35,845 nt of DNA from Candidatus Saccharimonadota bacterium (GTDB taxonomy: Bacteria; Patescibacteriota; Saccharimonadia; Saccharimonadales; Saccharimonadaceae), in NCBI GenBank assembly GCA_017561835.1, contig JAFZBJ010000009.1, positions 1 to 35,845 on the forward strand, in the 5' to 3' direction. The notes below the pieces were generated by a model that was given only the letters and a program-made list of their open reading frames with translations, searched no databases and was not told the DNA's origin. The translations under genes and the position numbers were made by a program. Each line of letters opens with the position of its first letter. Positions within the stretch are counted from its first letter, which is position 1. Positions 9,719 to 15,229 of this stretch are shown here, in pieces.

Positions 9719-9726
9719 ATTTTACC
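9719..9726 (-). promoter_or_regulatory. Extended -10 promoter for a leaderless mRNA
   Basis: The minus strand reads TGGTAAAAT, a -10 box with the TGn extension, ending 6 bases before the start codon at 9712. Transcription would therefore begin at or next to the A of ATG. No good -35 box is present at 17 bases; the sequence there is TGTGCA. Confidence 0.5.
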
Positions 9727-9730
9727 ACAG

Positions 9731-10090
9731 TTAAATCCGTTTGCACACAAAAAACTCCGCCAAAGCCACGAAAAGCGCAATTAAGGATATCGTCCAGAGA
9801 GTAACCGCGCCAAAAGACCGCGCGATAAGAAGCATTACTGGTCCAAATGCCGCCACCGCCGCATAGAGATAATCCTTGTTTCTAAAATTAGTGCGCTTCA
9901 GAGCTAATCTGTAAAAAATCTTGAGTAGAAATGTCATCACGCCAAAGGCAAAAACATAAACTGTTGTAAAAAATAATAAAACCCCTGACGGACCAATTTC
10001 CGTCGGAGATGTGAGATTTAGCATTAAGATTAAAACAGCCAAGCTGATGATGCTTGTAAGAATGATAATCCGGTTATGCTTCATAACCAT
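9731..10090 (-). CDS. Small multi-pass membrane protein
   Basis: 119 residues with about four hydrophobic segments (residues 7-26, 35-60, 73-92 and 95-114) and basic connectors such as RLALKRTNFRNKD. I do not recognise the family. It ends 18 bases before the next gene on the strand. Two ATGs are possible, at 10090 and at 10084 (Met3). A TACAAT box ends 6 bases before the second ATG, so a leaderless message starting at Met3 is possible; no Shine-Dalgarno is seen for either. Confidence 0.7.
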   Translation of the reverse strand: MVMKHNRIIILTSIISLAVLILMLNLTSPTEIGPSGVLLFFTTVYVFAFGVMTFLLKIFYRLALKRTNFRNKDYLYAAVAAFGPVMLLIARSFGAVTLWTISLIALFVALAEFFVCKRI

Positions 10091-10119
10091 ATTGTATCAC
10101 AACTGTTTGTAGCCCCCAA
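10091..10119 (-). promoter_or_regulatory. Promoter of the small membrane-protein gene
   Basis: TTGGGG (10119-10114) and TACAAT (10096-10091) are 17 bases apart on the minus strand. The -10 box abuts the first ATG and ends 6 bases before the second. Confidence 0.5.
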
Positions 10120-10139
10120 GTAATATTAACTGCGATCCC

Positions 10140-10488
10140 CCCTTAATGTACTTTATGGGAGAAAGCGGGCGGTTATCCGGCGCATTATACAATTACTTTA
10201 GGCCGCAACCGTAACCCCGCTTTTCTCTCTTTGACCGCTTCACGTATAGTGAAGCATTGATCCTTGTTAGTGTTTTCTCTTACTCTTGTTTATGTTGTGT
10301 TTGTTTTAGAATGTGCTAATAAGAGATTTACCAACGCGCTCAACGCCCTTGGCGGAGCTCTAGGTAATTCCTAATGATGTAATTTATGGCTAGAAATTAC
10401 CTTTTCACCCGCCAAATGCGGTTTCTAAGTCTTTTGTTTCATTTTAAAGTTCCTTTTGTTTTTAGTTTTTATCTTAGTCATCTCGACT
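10140..10488 (-). ncRNA. Candidate structured RNA, unidentified
   Basis: A gene-free 350-base stretch with strong nested pairing on the minus strand. TTGGCGG (10415-10409) pairs with CCGCCAA (10355-10349) and encloses GGTAATTTCT (10401-10392) pairing with AGGAATTACC (10372-10363). Further on, GCTTCAC/GTGAAGC form a perfect hairpin (10255-10237). GAGAAAAGCGGG (10227-10216) pairs with CCCGCTTTCTC (10169-10159) with one bulge and encloses GTTA/TAAC and CGGC/GCCG. A promoter precedes it. The GGCGG arm could pair instead with CCGC at 10421-10418, so a switch is possible. It matches no RNA class I know (not tmRNA, RNase P, SRP or 6S as I can recognise them). The 3' end is uncertain. Confidence 0.45.
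10425..10481 (-). CDS. Possible 18-codon leader ORF
   Basis: Near the 5' end of the structured transcript an ATG opens an 18-codon Lys-rich frame (MTKIKTKNKRNFKMKQKT, stop TAG). An internal ATG at 10442 has a good AAAGGA site 8 bases upstream and would make just MKQKT. The frame stops 9 bases before the first base-paired element. It could be a leader peptide coupling translation to RNA folding, or chance. No codon-level support is possible at this length. Confidence 0.25.
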   Translation of the reverse strand: MTKIKTKNKRNFKMKQKT

Positions 10489-10494
10489 GCTTTC

Positions 10495-10523
10495 ATATTA
10501 GCATAACCTGTTAAAAACTTCAA
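10495..10523 (-). promoter_or_regulatory. Promoter of the structured RNA
   Basis: TTGAAG (10523-10518) and TAATAT (10500-10495) lie on the minus strand with exactly 17 bases between them. The expected start is near 10488. An operator-like palindrome ends 20 bases upstream of the -35 box. Confidence 0.6.
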
Positions 10524-10542
10524 GCCTACTCGCCCAAAAATA

Positions 10543-10561
10543 TGTTGTATTATTTACAACA
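10543..10561. promoter_or_regulatory. Operator-like palindrome 1
   Basis: TGTTGTA, five bases, TACAACA: a perfect 7-bp inverted repeat. The same 19-bp site recurs at 10592-10610. It lies directly upstream of the structured-RNA promoter. The binding protein is unknown. Confidence 0.6.
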
Positions 10562-10591
10562 TTATATTCTGTTACTACTCTATAATTTTTC

Positions 10592-10610
10592 TGTTGTATT
10601 TTTTACAACA
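10592..10610. promoter_or_regulatory. Operator-like palindrome 2
   Basis: A second perfect copy of TGTTGTA-N5-TACAACA, centred 49 bp from the first. The two copies differ only in the spacer (TTATT versus TTTTT). Confidence 0.6.
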
Positions 10611-10631
10611 TAACCCACATTTTTGGCATAT

Positions 10632-10663
10632 TGTTGTAAATTTTACATACACTATTTACAACG
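10632..10663. promoter_or_regulatory. Degenerate palindrome 3 and extra half-site
   Basis: TGTTGTA at 10632 is followed after 5 bases by TACATAC, a decayed right arm. A further good right half-site, TACAACG, lies at 10657-10663. This suggests an array of binding sites for one regulator. Confidence 0.4.
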
Positions 10664-10765
10664 TTTTCCCTGTACTATATTTTTAATAAATTTTGGCCCA
10701 CGTGCAAAATTTTTATAGTCTAAAAAGTCGTCAGCAAAATGTCGCAAGCGTTCTAGTTCGCGCAT
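10652..10765 (-). CDS. Possible small protein, 37 residues
   Basis: An ATG at 10765 opens a 37-residue frame starting MRELERLRHFADDF, mostly charged and plausibly helical. In frame it could be extended to a GTG ten codons upstream. No Shine-Dalgarno site or clear promoter is visible, and its end overlaps the third operator-like site. Composition is protein-like but the evidence is thin. Confidence 0.22.
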   Translation of the reverse strand: MRELERLRHFADDFLDYKNFARGPKFIKNIVQGKRCK

Positions 10766-11077
10766 TTTTTTAAATTTCGTTTCACGGAACACGTATTGTT
10801 TTATTAAACTTCATTTTGTATTTCATTCAACACGCCAGCCAAAAATTAGCACACAAATTTATACACCAAAAATCACACGAAACGCACATGATCGCACGAA
10901 AATCGTTTTAAAATATTTTTAAATCCAGCAAAAAATCTAGCAAAAATTTTGCAAAAAATTCATTAAAATAATTTCACACTTTGATTCCCCCAAAATATAA
11001 AAATCGATAATTAATTGCACATCTAAAACCTGTGGAAAACTCGGCAAAAAATATACAAAAATTGTTCAAAAAAAGTG
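10766..11077. other. AT-rich gene-free stretch
   Basis: No open frame or RNA structure I can defend. It is very AT-rich, with one exact DnaA-box-type match (TGTGGAAAA, 11031-11039, the complement of TTTTCCACA) and one near match (TTATACACC, 10860-10868). An imperfect parS-like sequence CGTTTCACGGAACACG lies at 10778-10793. These are too few to call an origin. Confidence 0.4.
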
Positions 11078-11106
11078 TTGACATAAGCATTTTTTCACGT
11101 TATTAT
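11078..11106 (+). promoter_or_regulatory. Near-consensus promoter
   Basis: TTGACA (11078-11083), exactly 17 bases, then TATTAT (11101-11106): one of the best promoter matches in the window. No protein gene follows it for over 600 bases on this strand. Confidence 0.8.
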
Positions 11107-11112
11107 AGAGGT

Positions 11113-11220
11113 AACTTCTGAATAAAAAAATTACTCGGAAGTCAAAAACAAAAATCTAGCCAAAATAACTCCACACTCTACACGAAAAGACCGGTTTTCC
11201 TCGCAGTTACCGGTCTTTTC
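11113..11220 (+). ncRNA. Candidate small RNA
   Basis: About 110 bases downstream of the strong promoter with no useful open frame. The 5' part folds as ACTTCTGA (11114-11121) with TCGGAAGT (11135-11142). An unpaired A-rich middle follows, then a strong 12-bp hairpin, GAAAAGACCGGT (11184-11195) with ACCGGTCTTTTC (11209-11220), which could end transcription although no separate U-run follows. It lies 75 bases before the 3' end of the convergent tmRNA gene. No known RNA family is recognised. Confidence 0.5.
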
Positions 11221-11265
11221 ACTTGCTTAAAGCCATTTTTAAACATTAATTTAGCCACAAAAAAC

Positions 11266-11279
11266 CCACCAAATGGTGG
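11266..11279 (-). terminator. Terminator of tmRNA
   Basis: On the minus strand CCACC-ATTT-GGTGG is followed by GTTTTTTG. It lies about 15 bases beyond the encoded CCA end of tmRNA. Confidence 0.75.
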
Positions 11280-11294
11280 TTAATTTTTGCTGTG

Positions 11295-11652
11295 TGGTGG
11301 AGCTGCCGGATACTGCCTCCGGGTCCGAAAAATCACGTGGATATCATTCTACGCGTATAGTCTGCTGTTTCATCTCGGCGGATACTAGCAGCAGCAACAA
11401 ACCAAACTGCTAGACGCCATGACTAAATTTTCGAGCAACTTGTCGTCAGTTAAATCACCTTATTCCCGTTGTATGATAATTCGAATCCTACGGAACCTTA
11501 AATCCGAACCAGCCTATAGATATAAATTAGGCAAAAGCTGGCATGTATGCAACATGCGCAGTTTTAGTGTTTTTAGCACTTATTTAATACTTACGGTATT
11601 CAATCGACGCGCCTGATATCTGTTAATAATCCGTCTAAGCTTTGTCAGCCCC
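11295..11652 (-). ncRNA. ssrA: tmRNA
   Basis: 358 nt. The 5' end GGGGCTG pairs with CAGCTCC before an encoded ACCA, forming the tRNA-like acceptor stem. The tag reading frame resumes at GCT (11577) and ends TAA (11527), giving AKNTKTAHVAYMPAFA with a hydrophobic C-terminus for protease recognition. tmRNA acts with SmpB to rescue stalled ribosomes. Oddity: the T-arm is CCGGA-GGCAGTA-TCCGG, so the loop lacks the usual TTC and the conserved A at 58. Its own promoter lies upstream and a terminator downstream. The tag start is chosen by position after AAATAAGT and is likely but not certain. Confidence 0.9.
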
Positions 11653-11663
11653 AACTATCTGTT

Positions 11664-11692
11664 ATTATAGCACGCTTCCCTTAAAAACTCAA
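11664..11692 (-). promoter_or_regulatory. Promoter of tmRNA
   Basis: TTGAGT (11692-11687) and TATAAT (11669-11664), 17 bases apart on the minus strand. The mature tmRNA 5' end is 11 bases beyond the -10 box, leaving a short 5' extension for RNase P to remove. Confidence 0.8.
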
Positions 11693-11697
11693 TACCG

Positions 11698-11728
11698 CCT
11701 AGGCTTATTTTCTAAAATGCTAGGCTTA
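11698..11728. repeat. Second pair of CTAGGCTTA repeats, 21 bp apart
   Basis: GCCTAGGCTTA at 11698-11708 and GCTAGGCTTA at 11719-11728 repeat the arrangement of 1751-1782, with the same 21-bp period. The first copy ends 6 bp from the tmRNA -35 box, and comM starts about 50 bases beyond the second copy on the other strand. Confidence 0.65.
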
Positions 11729-11779
11729 AAAATTGTGGCCCCGGTTGTAAAATTTTCGCCCCCATGCTATCTAGGGCTC

Positions 11780-13294
11780 ATGATCGCAAAAATATATTCC
11801 GCCATCCCTTACGGTTTTGATGGCCGGTTGGTTGAGGTTGAGGGCGATATCAACCGCGGCCTTCCCGCTTTCAATATCGTCGGTATGGCCAATAAAACCA
11901 TTAACGAAGCCAAGGAGCGCGTCAAAAGCGCCATCTTAAACTCTGGATTTATGTTCCCGAGCAAGAAAATTACCATCAATCTTGCCCCAGCAGATCTCTT
12001 AAAGAATGGTTCATTTCTAGATCTACCCATCGCACTATCAGTGTTGGTCCTCTCTGGTCAACTACTAGAACGAGATCTTTTAGACAGTCTTTTTGTAGGT
12101 GAGCTCTCTTTAACTGGTGAGCTTCGCCCCGTTAAAGGCATCATCAATATCGTCGAATTAGCCAGGAATTCTGGCACTCGCAAAGTGTTTGTGCCAATTC
12201 AGAATCTTCCGCAGGCGCAGCTGGTTAAAGGTGTCGAAATATATGGCGTAAAAACGCTAAAAAGCTTGTTTTTACAGCTCAAAAACCTCCAACCGCTAAC
12301 TTATGCATCCGAAACTAAAACCGGGCTTAAAACGGCTCCTACGACCTCGCTTGGGCCGTTTCTAGACCATATTATGGGCCAAGAGCTAGCCAAACGCGCC
12401 ATAGCGATTGCTGTAGCTGGGCATCACAATATCCTCATCTCCGGGCCACCAGGGGCCGGCAAAACCCTGCTCGCCCGTGTCGCCGCCAACCTACTCCCAG
12501 ATCTCACCGAAGAAGAGCAGATCGACATCACCAAAATCTACTCTTTAGCTGGCCTCACAAATGACGAGATCATTAGTTCCCGTCCCTTTAGGAGCCCTCA
12601 CCACACCTCTAGTTTGATCTCGCTCGTCGGCGGTGGTGCTAGCATTACCCCTGGAGAAATTTCATTAGCTCATAAGGGCATTCTCTTTCTTGATGAGATC
12701 CCCGAATTTCCACGAGCTACCCTAGAATCGCTCCGCCAACCCCTAGAAGACAAAACCATTTCCCTGGCCCGCGCCGGCGAAAAGACCACTTACCCCGCCG
12801 ATTTCATGTTAATTGCCACCATGAACCCCTGTCCTTGCGGCTACTACGGCGATCCGACCCATAAGTGTACTTGCACCACCACGCAAATCCAAAACTACAA
12901 AAGAAAGCTCTCGGGCCCGCTTTTTGACCGCATCGACCTTAATATTACAGTCGAAAAAGTAAAAAATACCGAACTCATAAATCCCAAAATAACAGATAGA
13001 AAACAACACGACGTTGTAAAAAGCACAATAAATAACGCCATCAAAGCCCAACAAGCCCGTTACGGCCGGCCGGGTATTTTTAATAGCTCGCTTTCGTCCT
13101 TTAATGTGTCAAAATTACTCGTTTTAGAACCCGCAGCCAGGCAGCTTCTTGCCAAAGCGTCCGAAAGCCTCAACCTTTCCGCCCGCGCCTACTTCAAAAC
13201 TATCAAGGTCGCTCGCACTATCGCAGACCTAGACGGTTCAAGCACCATCAAAACAGCCCACATCACCGAAGCGCTCAACTTCAGAAAACGCTAA
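11780..13294 (+). CDS. comM: ComM/YifB family Mg-chelatase-like AAA+ ATPase
   Basis: 504 residues from the ATG at 11780, which opens MIAKIYSAIPYGFDGRLVEV, the conserved family N-terminus. An AGGG site lies 5 bases upstream. The frame is open further upstream to a TTG, but that part would overlap tmRNA and is not conserved in the family. Order: an N-terminal Lon-S5-like domain (to about 170), an AAA+ core with Walker A GPPGAGKT, FLDEIPEF as Walker B, MNPCPCGYYGD with Cys pairs, then a C-terminal helical domain. ComM is a hexameric helicase that drives branch migration during natural transformation in Vibrio and Haemophilus. A role in integrating taken-up DNA is inferred here. Confidence 0.93.
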   Translation: MIAKIYSAIPYGFDGRLVEVEGDINRGLPAFNIVGMANKTINEAKERVKSAILNSGFMFPSKKITINLAPADLLKNGSFLDLPIALSVLVLSGQLLERDLLDSLFVGELSLTGELRPVKGIINIVELARNSGTRKVFVPIQNLPQAQLVKGVEIYGVKTLKSLFLQLKNLQPLTYASETKTGLKTAPTTSLGPFLDHIMGQELAKRAIAIAVAGHHNILISGPPGAGKTLLARVAANLLPDLTEEEQIDITKIYSLAGLTNDEIISSRPFRSPHHTSSLISLVGGGASITPGEISLAHKGILFLDEIPEFPRATLESLRQPLEDKTISLARAGEKTTYPADFMLIATMNPCPCGYYGDPTHKCTCTTTQIQNYKRKLSGPLFDRIDLNITVEKVKNTELINPKITDRKQHDVVKSTINNAIKAQQARYGRPGIFNSSLSSFNVSKLLVLEPAARQLLAKASESLNLSARAYFKTIKVARTIADLDGSSTIKTAHITEALNFRKR

Positions 13295-13300
13295 TTCCCC

Positions 13301-13329
13301 TTGAAATTACCTGAAAAACTTGGTATAAT
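13301..13329 (+). promoter_or_regulatory. Promoter of infC
   Basis: TTGAAA (13301-13306), 17 bases, TATAAT (13324-13329). It begins 7 bases after the comM stop. The start is expected near 13336, giving a leader of about 25 bases that contains AGAAAGGA. Confidence 0.88.
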
Positions 13330-13361
13330 CACCCCAGATAAAAAGATTAGAAAGGATCACT

Positions 13362-13883
13362 ATCAGCAATTCACTCAACCGCACCAAAATCAACGGCGAA
13401 ATCCGCTATCCGGAAGTCCGCGTTATTGGTGCCAGTGGCGAACAACTCGGCATTATGTCTAGCCGCGAAGCTCAACTTCTTGCAAAAGAGCAAGGCGTAG
13501 ACCTCGTCGAGATCGCTGCCAATGCCAACCCTCCAGTTGTAAAAGTCATCGATTGGGGCAAATATCAATACCAAAAGATGAAAGAAGAGGCCAAAAACCG
13601 CAAAAAAGCCCGCGAAAAACAATCCGAGCTCAAGCAAATGAAAATCGGTCTCAAGATTAGCGATAATGATCTTAATATCAAAATCCGCAAAATCCGCGGT
13701 TTTCTTGAGGATGGTGACCACGTTAAAATCCTGATTGTTTTCCGTGGCCGCGAAATGGCCCACAAAGAAATCGGCGAACAACTCTTAAATCGCATCCTAG
13801 ACGAACTCAAAGACGACGCCATCGTCGATGGCAAATCTCAATTCAACGGCCGCAACCTTTCCGTTGGTATTCGCCGCAAATAA
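13362..13883 (+). CDS. infC: Translation initiation factor IF-3, probable AUC start
   Basis: Homology to IF-3 extends well upstream of the first ATG (13455). The in-frame sequence RTKINGEIRYPEVRVIGASGEQLGI matches the usual IF-3 N-terminus, then MSSREAQLLAKEQGVDLVEI. Between the in-frame TAA at 13326 and that ATG there is no ATG, GTG or TTG. AGAAAGGA sits 5 bases before an ATC at 13362, giving 173 residues, a normal IF-3 length. IF-3 binds the 30S subunit and rejects non-standard start codons. infC genes in other bacteria use AUU or similar codons for autoregulation, and this gene appears to do the same with AUC. The protein has the two IF-3 domains joined by a Lys-rich linker. Confidence 0.9.
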   Translation: MSNSLNRTKINGEIRYPEVRVIGASGEQLGIMSSREAQLLAKEQGVDLVEIAANANPPVVKVIDWGKYQYQKMKEEAKNRKKAREKQSELKQMKIGLKISDNDLNIKIRKIRGFLEDGDHVKILIVFRGREMAHKEIGEQLLNRILDELKDDAIVDGKSQFNGRNLSVGIRRK

Positions 13884-13896
13884 TCCTGCAAGGTTC

Positions 13897-13925
13897 TTGC
13901 ATTTTTACTCTGTCTTTGCTATAAT
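13897..13925 (+). promoter_or_regulatory. Promoter of rpmI-rplT-rpmB
   Basis: TTGCAT (13897-13902), 17 bases, TATAAT (13920-13925). It separates these ribosomal protein genes from infC, with which they are often cotranscribed. The leader of about 115 bases (13931-14045) has no ORF and may carry L20-type autoregulation, but I cannot fold it into the known L20 leader. Confidence 0.82.
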
Positions 13926-14045
13926 AATTCTCACAAGTCGAATTTTTGTGTGTTGAGCACAATAGACCTGCAAATAAAATGACGCCCAACGGTTCCCTAC
14001 ACCCCAAAGCGCCGTAAACATCAACTAAAGTAGGAAAGGTATAAT

Positions 14046-14240
14046 ATGCCAAAACTTAAAACCCATAAGGGTACTGCTAAGCGCATCAAAATTACCGGCT
14101 CCGGTAAGCTTGTTCGCGAGCGTGCCTACGGCAACCATATTCTTGCCAAAAAATCTAAAGCCCGCAAACGCAACATGAAAACTGCTGCAGTTATCAACGG
14201 CAAAATCAAGAAAAACGTTAAAACTGCATTAGGAGTTTAA
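14046..14240 (+). CDS. rpmI: 50S ribosomal protein bL35
   Basis: 64 residues, highly basic, starting [21 protein letters not shown] with [12 protein letters not shown], the standard bL35 pattern and length. It is a structural protein of the large subunit. TAGGAAAGG lies just upstream of the ATG. It is first in the rpmI-rplT-rpmB unit, two bases before rplT. Confidence 0.97.
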   Translation: MPKLKTHKGTAKRIKITGSGKLVRERAYGNHILAKKSKARKRNMKTAAVINGKIKKNVKTALGV

Positions 14241-14242
14241 TC

Positions 14243-14590
14243 ATGAGAGTCAAACGTGGAGTCGCAGCACATGCGAAACATAAGAAAATCTTAAATGCCG
14301 CTAAAGGCATGCAACACGCCCGCACCCGTAGCTTCCGCTTGGGCAATCAAGGCGTTATCAAGGCTCTTCGCTATTCATATCGCGATCGCCGCAATAAAAA
14401 ACGTGATTTAAGAGCTCTCTGGATCACTCGTATCAACAACGCTTCTCGCGAACTTGGTCTTTCCTACTCTCAACTCATCGCCGGTATGAAAGCTAAAAAC
14501 ATCAATCTTGATCGCAAAGTTCTCGCTGACCTCGCTGTTAACGATCCAAAAGCTTTTGCACAAATTGTTAATACGGTAAAGGAGAAATAA
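14243..14590 (+). CDS. rplT: 50S ribosomal protein bL20
   Basis: 115 residues of normal bL20 length: [17 protein letters not shown], then [34 protein letters not shown] and a globular C-terminus. It is needed early in 50S assembly and in many bacteria binds its own operon leader to repress it. AGGAG at the end of rpmI serves as its ribosome binding site, so the two are translationally close. Confidence 0.97.
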   Translation: MRVKRGVAAHAKHKKILNAAKGMQHARTRSFRLGNQGVIKALRYSYRDRRNKKRDLRALWITRINNASRELGLSYSQLIAGMKAKNINLDRKVLADLAVNDPKAFAQIVNTVKEK

Positions 14591-14591
14591 T

Positions 14592-14801
14592 ATGGCTATC
14601 TGTGAAATTACCGGCAAAGGTAAAATGTACGGTCACAACGTTTCATTCTCCCAACGCCACACTCGCAAAGTCTTCAAACCAAATGTCACCAAACGTACTT
14701 TGGTTATCAACGGCCAAAAAGTAAAATGCAACGTTTCTACTTCAGCCCTTAGGACTTTGAAGAAAAAAGGTCTTTTAGACGACAAAAAAGCTGCAAAATA
14801 A
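14592..14801 (+). CDS. rpmB: 50S ribosomal protein bL28
   Basis: 69 residues with MAICEITGKGKMYGHNVSFSQRHTRKVFKPNV, the bL28 signature, and a basic tail. It starts one base after the rplT stop, with GGAG overlapping the end of rplT. Placing L28 directly after L20 is not the commonest order, since rpmB is usually with rpmG or alone. A strong terminator follows within 10 bases. Confidence 0.95.
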   Translation: MAICEITGKGKMYGHNVSFSQRHTRKVFKPNVTKRTLVINGQKVKCNVSTSALRTLKKKGLLDDKKAAK

Positions 14802-14811
14802 ATTTGCAATA

Positions 14812-14842
14812 AAAAATATCACCCCCAAAGGGTGATATTTTT
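14812..14842. terminator. Bidirectional terminator between rpmB and rnpB
   Basis: AAAAATATCACCC pairs with GGGTGATATTTTT over a 5-base loop. T-runs occur on both strands, so it can end both the rightward rpmB transcript and the leftward rnpB transcript. Confidence 0.9.
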
Positions 14843-14861
14843 TTGTCTTATACAGACTTAA

Positions 14862-15197
14862 ATGAGCTATCGATAAGCCGGGTTCTGTATCTATACAAAG
14901 TATAGACGATGACCATCTATCTAGACGCTACATTGCTATAGCGCTCAAGCGGTGAGCGTGCATCCCCGAGTCAGGGTATCTAGCACTCCTTGCAGCCAGT
15001 AGGGTTTGCCTCTGTAACGTGTCGCCACATCACACTGTGAGCTCTTGCCTCACTCTTTTCACCTTTGCCTTTTCAGGTAGTATTGTCTCTGTGGTACTTT
15101 CCCTATTCTTGCGAACGGTCGCCGTTAGCGACTACCGTGCTCTTTGCTGCCCGGACTTTCCTCTTGGTAACCCAAGCGGTCATCTTTCAAGCTCCCC
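14862..15197 (-). ncRNA. rnpB: RNase P RNA, A-type-like
   Basis: The minus strand holds the conserved P RNA elements: GAGGAAAGTCCGGGC in the 5' third, and ACAGAACCCGGCTTATC near the 3' end. Terminal GAGCT/AGCTC can form helix P1, which sets both ends (about 336 nt). This is the catalytic RNA that matures tRNA 5' ends. No rnpA lies in the window. A well-placed promoter and the adjacent terminator support an independent gene. Confidence 0.95.
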
Positions 15198-15200
15198 TAT

Positions 15201-15229
15201 ATTTTAGCAAAAAATCCCTAATTTTTCAA
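15201..15229 (-). promoter_or_regulatory. Promoter of rnpB
   Basis: TTGAAA (15229-15224) and TAAAAT (15206-15201), 17 bases apart. The -35 box lies inside the end of the Nudix-RNase H gene. Transcription would start 4-7 bases on, matching the predicted RNA 5' end. Confidence 0.8.

Noticed and set aside
10159-10227. Transcription terminator in the structured-RNA region
   Set aside because: The stem is strong but no U-run follows on the minus strand, so it is better read as part of a stable RNA fold.
10495-11110. Replication origin between the divergent gene blocks
   Set aside because: The stretch is AT-rich, genes diverge around it and one DnaA-box match is present, but there is no box cluster and no dnaA or dnaN. 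By eye the plus strand is richer in C than G on the right and G-rich or balanced on the left, opposite to an origin. A computed GC-skew plot would settle it.
11642-11779. N-terminal extension of ComM to the TTG at 11642
   Set aside because: It would overlap the tmRNA gene and its promoter, and the family begins at MIAKIYS.
13455-13883. IF-3 starting at the first ATG
   Set aside because: This would delete the conserved N-terminal 31 residues; homology, the ribosome site and promoter all support ATC at 13362.
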